DNA of 64,000 bases from Chloranthus sessilifolius (GCA_021018995.1 CM037584.1:175230317-175294316); one strand, 5' to 3'; positions 1 through 11,153 are shown, numbered from the stretch's first letter. Notes: a model not told the origin generated them from the sequence alone. Numbers and translations: made by a program.

Positions 1-129
1 TCGGATCGAACGGATCAGATCCGTCAAAATGCACCGGTGGAGTGTAATTTTACGATTGTTCCTATTTTAAGACTCATACATATTTTTGTACGCGTATTTA
101 ACAAAATAAGACCCCATCTTAGGGTTTTA
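1..129. other. Left flank of the first retroelement
   Basis: No gene is seen. The sequence is AT-rich non-coding and ends in TTTTA, which is matched by TTTTG on the far side of the element at 2825-2829. The two flanks were probably contiguous before insertion, so this is likely part of the same long LTR-like sequence that continues to about 5850. Confidence 0.4.
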
Positions 130-640
130 TGACGGGGAACGTAAAAAAATAAATAAATAAAAAATAAAAAAATTACTGTTCACGATGAACAGTGACGGAC
201 GTCCGTGAAACACTGACAGACGTCCGTGATTTTGCCCCCTATTTGTCCGTAGGTCACGGATGTCCGTGGGGCACTATGGACGTCCGTGGACGTCGTGACG
301 GGACTTCTAATTTTGAGTTTTTTGTTGCGAAAACTTTCCTTTTTAGTGTTTTATTAGTATTAGGACTCTTTATTTCGAGTTTAGTTATTGGTGGCCTATA
401 TATTGAGGCTTGTAAAGACTTTTTAATTAGTTATTGAATATTTTGAATGCTTTATGCTTGAATATTCTTTGCCTGAGTGGGCTTGGTGTGAGGCCAAGGG
501 AGTGATTCCCAAAAGCCATTGTTATTTTCTCTATTATCTATCACTGTCTTCTTTGAATCTTTTACCTTATTGATCCCTGCTTGTTTTCTAAATCTCAATC
601 TATTGATTATGATCCCAAAACCCTAAACCTTTTCTGAACC
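130..640 (+). repeat. 5' LTR, 3'-truncated
   Basis: It aligns by eye with the first part of the 3' LTR at 1952-2455, including the shared block around GGCCTATATATTGAGGCTTG. The last ~360 bp present in the 3' LTR are missing here. The first 150 bp carry several copies of GACGTCCGTG, including the perfect palindrome ACGGACGTCCGT. The TATATA within the shared block could be the promoter TATA box (inference). Confidence 0.85.
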
Positions 641-661
641 AAAACTGACACGGGACAACGA

Positions 662-1600
662 CCGTGGCAAGACCTCTCTATGGATTTCGTACTTGGACTT
701 CCTAAGACCCCTAGGAAGCACGACTCCATCTATGTCATAGTGGACTGATTTTCCAAAATGGCCCACTACATTCCTTGTTCCAAAACCTCCGATGCATCTC
801 ATATTGCTAAACTATTTTTCGCGGAGGTAGTGCGTCTTCATGGGTTGCCCAAAACCATTGTGTCTGATAGGGATGCTAAATTTACTAGCTATTTATGGAA
901 GACCCTTTGGCACATGATGGGCACTTTGCTCCAATTCTCAACAGCTTACCACCCTCAAACGGATGGCCAAACCGAAAGCACCAATAGGAGCCTTGGGAAT
1001 CTCCTTCGTAGTCTTGTCGGTGATCATGTTTGGACATGGGATACCATTTTACCCACAGCTGAGTTTGCCTATAATAATTCTGTCAATAGGTCCATAGGCA
1101 TGAGTCCTTTTGAGGTTGTACATGGTCATAGGCCTAGGACCCCATTAGATTTGATCCCCATGTCTGCATCCCATAGAGTGTCAGAGTCTGCCGATGCATT
1201 TGCACAACACATTCATAGCTTGCATGCCGAAATTAAACATAAAATTAATTCAAGCAACAATCAATATAAATTATCTGCAGATGCTCACAGGCGTTATAAA
1301 GAATTTCACGTGGGTGATTATGTGATGGTTCAGGTTAGGCCTGAGCGGTTCCCATCGGGATCCGCAAAGAAGCTCCAATCTCGAGGCGCTGAACCTTTTA
1401 GAATTTTGGCTAAGAGTGGTCCTAATGCATACGTGCTCAAGCTTCCTCCAAGCACGGGGGTTAGTTCAACGTTCAATGTGGAGGACTTGGTTCCTTATTT
1501 GGGCTTCACCCCACCTCCTGAAAACCCACTCCAGCCACTTCCTAGCCCCAACCCCAATCCAACCTTGCAACCTATACCTCTTCCTTCCCTAAGCAGATAG
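662..1600 (+). pseudogene. Chromovirus integrase catalytic core and C-terminal domain
   Basis: This is the remnant of a Ty3/gypsy integrase, the enzyme that inserts the cDNA copy into the genome. It reads in one frame from [14 protein letters not shown] at 662, through an in-frame TGA at 746-748, to a TAG at 1598-1600. The DD35E residues are visible: Asp in MDFVLG, Asp in VSDRDAKF, and Glu in GQTESTN after HPQTDG. A GPF/Y-like module (RILAKSGPNAYVLKLP) follows. The N-terminal zinc-binding HHCC part is gone, lost with the rest of pol. The TGA sits where relatives usually have Arg (VDRFSKMAHF in the family). The longest open stretch begins with an internal Met at 758, which is not a real start. 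Only two stops interrupt it, so decay is moderate. Confidence 0.93.
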
Positions 1601-1801
1601 AGATCAGATGAGATAGAGGATATAATCAACGATCATGCCGTCTCTACACATGACGGGGGATTCCATAAGTACTTGGTTAAATGGGTCGGCAAACCGGAGT
1701 CCGAAAACACTTGGGTCCACGAGAATGAAGTTCGTCGCTTGAACCCTGACCTGCTAGACATCTACCACGAGCGCGCTTTATCGGTAATGAAACTTTTTTA
1801 G
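1601..1801 (+). pseudogene. Chromodomain at the integrase C-terminus
   Basis: It continues in the integrase frame directly after the TAG at 1598-1600 and ends at a TAG at 1799-1801. About 66 residues include EIEDIINDHAV, then YLVKWVGKP and TWVHENEV, giving the Tyr/Trp/Trp aromatic cage and overall pattern of a chromodomain. In chromoviruses this module directs integration to heterochromatin by binding methylated histone H3 (family knowledge). The stop separating it from integrase is probably a mutation, since the frame is kept on both sides. Confidence 0.88.
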
Positions 1802-1951
1802 TCCAAGGGAATTGGCGGGGACGCCACATACATGGACATTGGATTCGGACCACATCATTTCTACCGGCGTTGAAAGAAGAGGAGAGGGAGCCCGAGTCCG
1901 AGTACAACATGCGTGTTTCATCGGTGATGAAACATTTTGAGTGGAGGAGAA

Positions 1952-2824
1952 TGACGGGGAACGTAAATTTTTTTTTTTTTTTTTTTTTAAATTAAAAAAT
2001 TATTGTTCACGATGAACAGTGACAGACGTCCGTGATGAACAGTGACGGACGTTCGTGAAACACTGACGGACATCCGTAATTTTGCCCCTATCTGTCCGTA
2101 GGTCACGGACGTCGTGACGGGACTTCTAATTTTGAGTTTTTTATTGCGAAAACTTTCCTTTTTAGTGTTTTATTAGTATTAGGACTCTTTATTTTGAGTT
2201 TAATTATTGGTGGCCTATATATTGAGGCTTGTAAAAACTTTTTAATTAGTTATTGAATATTTTGAATGCTTTATGCTTGAATATTCTTTGCCTGAGATGG
2301 GTTTGGTGTGAGGCCAAGGGAGTGATTCCCAAAAGCCATTGTTATTTTCTCTATTATCTATCACTGTCTTCTTTGAATTTTTTACCTTATTGATCTCTGC
2401 TTGTTTTAAAAATCTTAATCTATTGATTTTGATCCCAAAACCCTAAACCTTTTCTGAACCCTAAATCCATCAGAGCCAAAACCCTTATCCTAAATCATAA
2501 ATCAAACCATAAGCCCATTACAAAATCATATACCTATTTCCAAAGCCCTAGTTAGAGCCTGTGAATCTACTTCGGATCGAAGACGACGCCCAAGCCTGGA
2601 AAAAGCTAGAGTTCTATCTCTAGGTCGATCTTGCCTCAATTCTAATAGTACTTACGCATCGGACTGGACCCTAACTGGATCTCGCATGATCTACCAACCT
2701 GAATTCTCTGAATCCTAAGGTATTTAAGATAGTTTTGAGATTAAGTTTGATTTAATTTTATTTAATTTCAGCAAAAACCGCATAAAATCATATTCACGCA
2801 TTTTAGGGTCGTTGTCCCGCGTCA
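1952..2824 (+). repeat. 3' LTR, complete (873 bp)
   Basis: It starts TGACGGGG right after a purine-rich tract and ends GTCCCGCGTCA. It contains an A/T homopolymer run (1968-1990), the GACGTCCGTG repeats, and a 3' half missing from the 5' LTR. The first 500 bp match the 5' LTR closely, with small indels. Confidence 0.88.
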
Positions 2825-4482
2825 TTTTGACACACTCTGAACGCATTGGCACTGCTTGTTTAATCTATCTGTCCGTAGATTTATGAGAATAATTAAATAT
2901 ACTCTCGTTTAATCAAATACATCATGTATTTTGATAAAATCAGGGCCTACTTCAATGTCTCAATACATTCCAAATGCAATGGTGCGGTCCGTTCAACCTA
3001 TTTAGGTATTGATTTGCATGAAAAATATAATGTACACTCTTTTATATACTTTTTACTATTTTCTACTCATATAAATGCGTATTACTTGATATACACGTAT
3101 CAGAACATCACGGGAACCCATCCTAAGGTTTCTCGACATTCCAGACTCATTGGCGTAGTCCAATTTTACACTTGACTTACTGATGAACCAGAACTAGTTA
3201 ATTCAAATCATAATATAAGGTTTAACTAACTTTTAAACTTAGAAAAATTAAGCTAAAAATATTTATTGCCTTGTAGACTCGCTTCGAATGTGGCCAAGAC
3301 CTATTAAGGTTTCGACATATTATGGGCATGAGGGCGGTGTCTTTTCGGTCAATAGCTTACCGATTAGCAGTAATAGATTAATTCCCTTCTTTTAAAGTTT
3401 AAATTTACTAAAATTTTAGGTTGAAGTATATTTAATATATCTTTTCACCTCGACGTCGGATTGCAGCAAAATTAGGACTCTAGCCTAGCATTTTTCGATG
3501 TTACGGACGAGCTGGTCATGTTCGGTTGACCATTTGAGAACTCTAATTCCCAGTGTTTGAAAAAATACCCCCTTAATTGATACCCTTAAATAGTATCATT
3601 TGTAATAGATGTATGTTTATGTATGTGCATAAATCTATACGTATTTTTAACTAGTAAGATACATTTATAATTATATTCGAGCGTTAAAATAAGTGCATGT
3701 GTATTATAATTACGATTGTGTACACGTGCGTACCAAGTATTTCTATGCACACGAAAGGGATTAAGACCCTTGTATACGATGAAGTATGAACAATAGATGG
3801 TGTATGATGTAAGAATACGCTAAGATCATGCATAACCATGATAAGTTATATGATACATTATATGCATGTTGTAATGATATGTGTGATATGCATTAAGTTA
3901 TGCCTCTGCCTTTTGTGTGATTCCACACACTGTCCCATTCAGTCCATTGTATGTTCTCATTACACAATCCTCTTCACTACGATGGTATAGGACAATATAG
4001 TGTTGGGCATTGCGGTGATGACCTCATGACTTGTGATAAGGAGCAATTAGGAGTTTAATCACATAATGGCTCATTCCAAGTCAAGATGCGAACCAAGATT
4101 AAGAAAGATAAGTTGACATATGAAATTAAAGCTCTGAAGGCGAGCAATCGATTTATTTCAAGATTTAGTGTCAAATACCAAGTTCATTTAGTAGGATGCT
4201 TGCATCAGGTGACAGTAGGATTGTGGCCTCTGGTGATTAGTAGGGCGCCTACTGTGAGTAGACAAATGGATGTGTCCAGTGACATCATCTAGTGACACAG
4301 TCATTGTTGTCAAATCACGCACTATGCGGATCACATATGTAATTATGCGAGAGCATACTTTTATTTTTATTTTTTTCAAAAAAACCCAAAACAATCCCCA
4401 AAAATGCCCAAAAGTGTATAATATATGTTTTGTGTTAATTTTGTGCTATATTAATTTTGTAGTGCTTGGAATACAAAATAAA

Positions 4483-4738
4483 CCAAAGAGGCATTAGCCT
4501 AGTTGGTACACTCCCTCCATTGTGAGGGAGTAGGTCATGGGTTCGATACTTGTCCTCCACGCTGTTTCCCACCCTTGTCTTTACAAGGTGTGGGTTGGGT
4601 TATGTTTGTTAACCCTCACCACTGTAGTTGGTGCTCCCTCACACTGCTCCGCAACTATCATATGTGTATGCGCGCCTGCTCCTCGGTTCTCAAGGCTATC
4701 TCGGCCGAATGGCCGTATAAAAAAAAAAAAGATAGAAA
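4483..4738 (+). mobile_element. SINE (tRNA-derived)
   Basis: The 5' part has an internal RNA polymerase III promoter: box A TAGCCTAGTTGG (about 4496-4507) matches TRGCNNAGTNGG fully, and box B GGTTCGATACT (about 4540-4550) matches 9 of 11. The element ends in an A run (4719-4730). It is bracketed by GAATACAAAATAAA (4469-4482) and GAATACATAATAAA (4739-4752), a 14-bp target duplication with one mismatch. It is transcribed but non-coding and relies on LINE enzymes (family knowledge). It resembles a tRNA gene only in its head; there is no acceptor stem. Confidence 0.82.
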
Positions 4739-5339
4739 GAATACATAATAAAAGTATATAAGATAAGTATATAACCCATAAAAGAGAGCAAAAAAATTAT
4801 GAACAAAGATTTAAGAAAGAGATAGAGAAATATAGAGGAAGAGAGCACTAAAAACTAAAAAAAGAGACCAAAGAGATAAAAATCATACGTGGATGGATGT
4901 GGTAGGGATTAGGAAGAGGAACCCCCTATTTGTAGGCTTTGGGAAGGCCTAAAACGTAAAAAAAAAAGAAGAAAAAAACTCCAATGGTCATATTTATGAC
5001 CGCATATGCGATAGTATGCGATCACATAACATCCTGCATCGCATATGCCATCATGGCATATGCGAAAAACATGTTTAGGATCGCATATGCTATGCTTTTG
5101 ACAACAATGGACACATTCGATATTTTAGTAGGAGGTTTGTTTCGGGTCATTAATAGAGGTTTTGCGGCCTTCGGTAATGTAGTAGGATGTTCTCATCCGT
5201 CGATGATGTGTTGGCCAACTATCGACGATGGTATTCCCGTCCTTTTATACGTAGTCTTAGACTATTGTCTATGCGCCTAAACTATTTTAGGTTACAACTT
5301 AAGGTGATGTTTCGATGAATATGTTCTAAGCTAAGCTAA

Positions 5340-5545
5340 GTTAAGTAGAGGTATACGGGACTTAACCCGTAAACCTAAAAGAATAATCGTGGGACCTAAG
5401 CCGCGTACAAGCTAAGATAAAGTAAACTAAGAATAATCGACAGGACCTAAGCTGTAAGCAAGATTAATTAAGTTAAGAATAAGGTATGTGACCTAAGCCG
5501 TAGGCGAGATAAGCTAACATATGATGCAGGATTTAAGCCGTGGAA
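5340..5545 (+). repeat. Degenerate ~45-bp tandem repeats with GACCTAAGCCGT core
   Basis: Five variants of a core like GGACCTAAGCCGT recur at about 5357, 5392, 5443, 5487 and 5528, separated by AAGCTAAGATAAG-like spacers. The spacing is 35-50 bp. The block lies in the 3' part of the probable long LTR. Confidence 0.7.
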
Positions 5546-5854
5546 AAATTAGGTTCTAACACATAATATGGTGTGTTAAGATTTTGTAAGAAGATGAAGA
5601 TACAATATGTTTTACCCATGGCGTAGTTACCATCATAGGATCTCAGGAGATTTGATTAAGTCATCCAATCCGAAAGTTTCCCTTATGCAGAATGAGACGT
5701 TAGAATTGCTTCCATGTGAAAAGATGTGATAGTTGGGTCGAGTATCACTTTTCACATGCAATGTATGATGAAAACCATTATTGTGTATGATAAGCTAGTA
5801 GTGCCTTGAAATTTCACTTATACAATTAAGGGGGATTTCGGTTCATTACAGAGA

Positions 5855-5990
5855 TGATATCAGAGCCTGGGATGGCCCTGCAGTCAAGTAAGGGAGAGGA
5901 GTAGAGGTTGAGGAGAGGGGTAGAGGCCCCGGGGTTGTGACCTTGTTCCACCTATGGGATGCTTTGTTCCCACCTAGTGGATGCTATAGT
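5855..5990 (+). other. Primer binding site and start of a gag region
   Basis: TGATATCAGAGCCTGG (5855-5870) is one base off the common plant primer site TGGTATCAGAGCC, which pairs with the 3' end of initiator tRNA-Met. It is followed by a purine-rich, Arg/Gly-coding stretch (5890-5932), typical of the beginning of Tekay/Del gag. Nothing further of this element can be followed; it is replaced by LINE sequence by about 6130. Confidence 0.5.
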
Positions 5991-6129
5991 CTCACGTTAG
6001 TTGCAAACTTCTCTTGAACCTGGGCCATAAGTGAGCTCCTCCCCTGCCAGGCATAGTGCGTTTTAAACTGGGAAGCCTAGCGTGGCAGAACAGAACAATG
6101 TCATACTGACTCGGGTTGGGTTGTCTCAT

Positions 6130-6390
6130 GTTGCTTGAGAGTTGAGATTGTTTGGACATGTCTATCAGAGATCTGAAATTGCCCTTGTGCAATAGATTGA
6201 AATGATAGAAGTACAAGTAAAGATCTGAAATAGCCCTTTTGCAAAGGACTGAAATGATAGAAGCACAAGTAGAAGAGGAAGACCGATAAAGACCTTTTTT
6301 TTCCTGCAAAAGACCAAGACTAATAATGACTTGGAGAGTAGTGGGAAACGACATGAAGGATTGTGGAGTAAATGGGATTTAGCCCTCAAC
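6130..6390 (+). pseudogene. LINE reverse-transcriptase C-terminal tail, with 52-bp duplication
   Basis: On the + strand, LRLFGHVYQRS is followed by two stops and then SRRGRPIKT and, after frameshifts, VGNDMKD. This is the pattern LRWFGHVQRR...GRGRPKKTW...NDMK found at the end of a class of plant non-LTR retrotransposon ORF2 proteins. A direct duplication of 52 bp (6169-6220 and 6221-6272, each starting AGATCTGAAAT) lies inside it. It is several times broken and not functional. Confidence 0.75.
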
Positions 6391-6558
6391 TGAAATGATT
6401 TCGGGAACTATTTTGAAATCCTGCAAACTAAATTGAAGAACAAGGGACCAGATGAGTTAACTTGTATTCTTGGTTAAAAATAAAAATTGTGTTGTTGGAT
6501 TCAATTAAGACGACAGTTATTTCACTAAGTTGATGTCATGAGTTATTCTCATCACAAT

Positions 6559-6770
6559 TCAATGGTCTCCTAGGAAAAATTTCATATCAGCCAAAATAAG
6601 TGTTTGTTGAACGATCAGTGTGTGGATTAAATGAAAGCATCCATTTGTTCCTAGTAAAATCTTATACCCAAAGACATAAAATTTGTGTAACACAACTTGG
6701 TTTGGCGTAAGAGTAGTCAAAATTGCATACCAGATTCCAATGAGAGTCACCTTTAAGGGTGCATTCTTCC
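6559..6770 (-). pseudogene. Copia integrase C-terminal fragment
   Basis: The minus strand reads FYVFGYKILLGTNGCFHLIH, then ILADMKFF. This parallels the copia-type pattern ...FLGYS..QKGYKCYHP.....VSADVTFFE that follows the integrase core. No catalytic residues are in this piece. It is a short fragment, not a gene. Confidence 0.5.
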
Positions 6771-6840
6771 TGTTTCCAGTAGTCGGATATGCCTTTGCTT
6801 ATGATTTGAGCATCCCATCAAATCACCAACCTAAGGTTAT

Positions 6841-7035
6841 TGTCGTGTATTGGTGTGCGTGAGTTAATATGTGGTGTGTATATAATATATTGCCCTTATT
6901 AGTGTAAAGGCTAGTTGGGGTTCCCTGAAACCTGAGTTAGACCACTCTATTCTTTAACTCTCTTCTCTCTCTTTCCTCTTCTTCTTCCTCTAACCTACAA
7001 ACTCTAACCCTAAAGTCAACTTGGTATTAGAGCAT
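6841..7035 (+). repeat. Short copia-like LTR end plus primer site
   Basis: The sequence beginning TGTCGTGTATTGG, with a TATATAATATA box and a CT-rich stretch, ends ...CTAAAGTCA at 7018. Two bases later comes TTGGTATTAGAGC (7021-7033), a one-mismatch version of the initiator tRNA-Met primer site. This is the structure of a short (about 178 bp) copia or TRIM LTR. No coding part follows, so it is a relic. The LTR start is approximate. Confidence 0.6.
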
Positions 7036-8089
7036 GCCTTTCTCCAATCCATGCCACCCAGTTTAATTGTCCACGTGATTTGGCTCAGTACCGCCAACAC
7101 GTGCGGGGGCGTGTTGAAGTTAAGCCCCACGTTAGGTAAATACACGCCAATAAAGGTGAGTGGTTCATCGAATTCCCCTGGTTCACTAAAGGCAACAGTT
7201 CAAATATAAGATAAGGCATGGAATGCTGACAATTATGAGATCCGTCATAGAATTGTGCTACTATATTATTCTTGATAACTGACATGGGTCAACTGGGATC
7301 CAGTTTCATAAATTGTTATTCATACTAGCACCAACTATTTCCTCAAAGAATCTAAACATAGTTACAAACCATGAAGGCGGGCTTCCATATTGGAAGATTT
7401 TCATTACAATATTGATAACAACAGAGAATAAAAAACTGAAAGCATTCGCTTTTACTAATCATTAGAATCAATGTAACTTTTTTTATTAATCGGTAATACT
7501 ATTGTGAATTGTAAATATTTAGTGAATCAAGATAAAAATGTTTTTGTAGGCTAGATTGGAAAATTCTAGCTTGATTTAGTTCAGAATCATATTCTGCCTC
7601 TCTCTACTTCAAAACCTTACCAGTTTGTCATTGGGCAAATCAATGGTTGTGTAAATTTTTATCGAGTAGTGACAGTTCCAGATGAGGATTTCCATTAAAA
7701 ATGTTTTAAAAAGCCTCCATGAAGTTTAATTATAGGTAGGAAAAAGTGCAAATTGATCAGGCGTGTCTGGGTAAATATTACAACAAGGAGGCATGCAATA
7801 AGCCCTCTACAATATTGGGAAGATATGATCAAATTGACTAAACTGCTTCTGATCACAGTTTTCTAAGTTTTTGAATGGGTTTCTCTTCAAATCAATTCTG
7901 GTCTGCCTCATTGGCTGATTTGATCTGATTAAGCTCACGTGCGTGCTCACACAAAACACACACACAGGATTCTGGACTATTTCCCTCTTTGTTATCATAT
8001 GGTACCTTACCCAAATTTTACCAATTTTGGCTCTCCCAGTGGAATCTGAACTCTGCTGTATTGTTTTTACGCTCATTTAATGAAGTTAG
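7036..8089. other. No gene recognised
   Basis: AT-rich non-coding sequence. GGGGGCGTGTTGAAG at about 7104 looks like a copia polypurine tract plus LTR start, but no matching partner was found. No exon of the gene at 8.7 kb could be supported here. Confidence 0.5.
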
Positions 8090-8492
8090 TAGGGCTGTCA
8101 ATTGGCCGGGCTTCAGGCTGACCCCGGCCTGTCCGAGTTTAGGCTTAAATAAAAGCCTGGGCCCGAAAGCACTCAGGTCGAGCCCAGCACGATTTTGTAT
8201 CTGGGCCGGGATTGGGCCTAATTTTTTAGGGTAAAAACAATCTGCCCAACCAAAATGCAGCCCAGCCAAGTCTGATTATATTATGGGAAAAAGGCTGGGA
8301 TGGACTGAATTCGGCCCAGCCTGAACCTGGTTTGTGTTGGGTTTGGGCTTAAACAAAAAGCCCAAGCCTGAAAGCACCTGGCCCGATTTTATGTCCAGGC
8401 CAGGTTCGGGACTAATTTTTAGGATTGGAAGTAATCGGGCCTATCAAAACCACGCTCCAAAACCGTCCCGTCCTGTCCTGTTGACAGCCCTA
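8090..8492. mobile_element. hAT-type MITE
   Basis: Perfect 12-bp terminal inverted repeats TAGGGCTGTCAA (8090-8101) and TTGACAGCCCTA (8481-8492) enclose 403 bp rich in GGGCC/GGGCTT words. The flanks GAAGTTAG (8082-8089) and AAAGTTAG (8493-8500) match at 7 of 8 positions, the 8-bp target duplication expected for hAT elements. It has no coding capacity and would need a transposase in trans. Confidence 0.88.
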
Positions 8493-8717
8493 AAAGTTAG
8501 GGTAAGTCATGCTGGGCTGTATGTTAGATTAAAACGTTCAATGTTTGGGTGGGTACTTGGAAAACAGTAAATGCATGCTACTGGATTATGGAGCTTACAT
8601 AGTACTCGACTTCTTATACCCTCTTAGATGTGTACTTGAAATGCCTACTGAATATCTTACTTGTTTTTTGCAGGATCTATGATCTGTGCATGAGTGTTAG
8701 TTCATTTCCTTTCCTAG

Positions 8718-8955
8718 GAGCAGAGCAGTTGCCGCAGTTTCCACACATACAACAATGGCTTGGTCTTGTTGTTGCTGGTGCTGTTGAACTTGGAAATATC
8801 GTAGAGGCCCCCGTTATCCGAACGGCAACATCTATAGTTCCTCTTGGATGGAGTGGTGTTCCTGGTGGGAAGAACGCGGAACCGTTGAAAGTTGACATCA
8901 CTGGTTATGGATTGCATCTTTGCACTCTTGTCCAGGCACAAGTAAATGATAACTG
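8718..8955 (+). CDS. Host gene exon a (first exon visible)
   Basis: The acceptor TTTCATTTCCTTTCCTAG precedes 8718; an upstream acceptor TTGTTTTTTGCAG (exon start 8674) is also possible and keeps the frame open. The exon encodes FPHIQQWLGLVVAGAVELGN and then VIRTATSIVPLGWSG. The donor is at TG|GTACTT after 8955, chosen because it completes a Trp codon with the first base of the next exon (16806) and keeps the frame. The nearer GT at 8942 would bring a stop within six codons. Confidence 0.85.
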
Positions 8956-11077
8956 GTACTTTTTTGGGGGGGGTTTTTCTTTCTCGTTATCACCTTTCCA
9001 TGCTTTTATTTTAGGACATGTTCATGCTCAGATTGTTTTCTAGTTTGTTTTCATAAATTTTAGTGATTTCCAATGAGATAGGAATTGCTGAGCAAAACTC
9101 AAGTTGGAGAAGGAAAGGTTGTAGTAGTCGTATAGTTGTGATTATATATCTTAAGTATGTTGCATGCTTGTCGTATCTCTTTTGTGAGTCATTCATAAAC
9201 GCTCAAATTGATTTCATCTTCAGTAAAGCATGTTCTGGGATAGCAACCTGGTCATTGCTAATTTTATTGAATGAGATTTTACTCTAAAAAATTTGACATA
9301 TTTGACACACTGATGAATATAATATCTTGTAAACTTAACAATATGTATTCAATTTTTTTCTTGTCCAGTCAGAATTCCACTGTTAACCCTTCAGTCATGT
9401 TATGTGATTTGACCTCCTTCGGGCATTTATTATGTTGTGAATGTAAGTGGTATTCTTATCTCCTTTCTAAAGAGACCTGACTGAGATTTTGAGTGCCAAC
9501 TTGTTTCTTCTTCAACTTCTTATTGCAACCAACTTTGGATTTCAATATTTTTTGAATTTTTTCGAGTTAATGGTCTTTCTTTGCCTAGGAAATAACTGTG
9601 GATCTCAGACTGCAGCTTACCTCTAGCCACTTCTACTCTACCATACTTGTGTTCGTTCCAGTCTCTCATTAAAAGAAGACCACCAATCTCTAACTAAGTT
9701 GTGGAACATATTATTTTCTAGCTATGTCCTCAAAGCAACAGGTACATACCCCATGATTTAAAGATGGAGTCTGGCATGATTGAACAGTGATCCAAACAGC
9801 CCTAGGAGTTTCTTCAAGTTACTTCCACGGAACTTCAAATTCCTATCATGTAAAGAGAAACTTGCCAATGGGATTCATAACTGTGTCCGCCAGATTGTTG
9901 GTTCATGTAAAACGATATCCACTCACGGGAATGCCATAAGATGGATGGTGTTGATGACGTAATATAAACCACTCATACTTGATGTGATATGATTTTTCCT
10001 CTTTTTTCAGCCCCGGAGCAGATCACATCTAAGTTACTCCCAATACACCAAGAAAGATACCAGATACTGTTCCATAGACATTGAGGGCCAGCCAATCGCA
10101 GCATAGTTGAAACTTGAAGGCACACGTCCTTGGAAATGGAAACTGATAAATTCCTTGCATTTTGTTTGATCTATAATATCCCTATTTTCTATGCCAATTG
10201 TATGGTAAGTGATTTTTGAAGCCTCACTCCAATTAAAGGATTCTGATTGAACTCCTCCACATTATTTTTAACGGGGCACATTTACCCGAACCTTCGAAAA
10301 AAAATAAAGATGCAATCTGAAAATCTCAGGCTTCAGCCTGCTCATCTTTCTTCTTTCCTTTTTCTTTCTTTCTTCTCAGTTTTCTTTCTTTCTCTGTTTT
10401 TAGGGTTTTCCGAGTTGATATTATCGAAGCTGCAGTCTTGAAACCCTTTTAATTGCTTTAAGGGCAAAACAGTCGAAAGAACGAAGAAAAAAAATGCAGC
10501 CCTCATGCAAAAACACGTGTTCTAATTTATTTTTGTATATTGCATGATACATATACATGATACTTTTCGTGTATAGTATATTACTAACAACACTGTGCAT
10601 TTATGTGTATATATCTATAGTATCTATATACTTTTATATGTATGGATACCTTGTTCGTGCCGACACATTCTCTGAAGTCTACGTTTGAAACCCCCTGAAA
10701 ACTCGTTGAGTTCTTCGAATCATACATCTAGATCATTTTTCACTCCAATTTTGCACACAATGGATCTTGAGAGCATGAACGTACCATTAGACGGTTGGTT
10801 TTTTATTCTCTGTGGTATAGACCCCCCAAAATATAGAGCACCTACTTGCACACGAGACGATATTCCACCGGTACACACCACACTCAAACGAGATTTTTTT
10901 GGGATCTGTACCATACAGAATAAAAATAGACCATCTGATGGTACTCATGATCTCAAGATTCATTGTGTGGAAGATCGGGGTGAAAATGGCTCCATCATCT
11001 GATCCGAAGCAATCGACGGGTTGCAGGGGGTTTTGAGCGTAGGCGCAAACAGAGATTGTGGGGGTGCGAACGGAGGA

Positions 11078-11153
<76 letters not shown>

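Larger units (their letters stand above)
130..2824 (+). mobile_element. Internally deleted chromovirus (Ty3/gypsy) LTR retrotransposon
   Basis: The element starts TGACGGGGAACG and ends CGTTGTCCCGCGTCA, so the ends form an imperfect inverted repeat with TG...CA termini. It is flanked by TTTTA and TTTTG, a 5-bp target duplication with one mismatch. It keeps about 510 bp of the 5' LTR, an integrase core with chromodomain, a polypurine tract (GTGGAGGAGAA, about 1941-1951) and a full 3' LTR. The primer site, gag, protease, reverse transcriptase and RNase H are missing, and the 5' LTR is fused directly to integrase at about 640-662. The chromodomain places it in the chromovirus branch; I cannot assign the clade. 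Confidence 0.85.
2825..5850 (+). repeat. Probable long LTR of a Ty3/gypsy (Tekay/Del-like) element
   Basis: No gene is seen in this 3-kb AT-rich stretch. Three things point to an LTR: it ends ...TTCATTACA, four bases later comes a tRNA-Met-like primer site (TGATATCAGAGCCTGG at 5855), and degenerate tandem repeats lie near its 3' end. Plant Tekay/Del elements have LTRs of several kb (family knowledge). The start is not defined; positions 1-129 may belong to it, with the chromovirus inserted inside. A SINE is nested at 4483-4738. No second LTR copy is in the window. Confidence 0.5.

Noticed and set aside
2924..3175. ORF of 83 codons
   Set aside because: AT-rich LTR-like sequence with no protein-like pattern.
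4488..4560. tRNA gene candidate
   Set aside because: Box A and box B are good, but there is no acceptor stem or CCA-side pairing, an A tail follows, and 14-bp target duplications flank it. It is a SINE.
8942..8947. GT at 8942 as donor of exon a
   Set aside because: It would join to 16806 out of phase and meet a stop within six codons; the GT at 8956 restores a Trp codon and an open frame.
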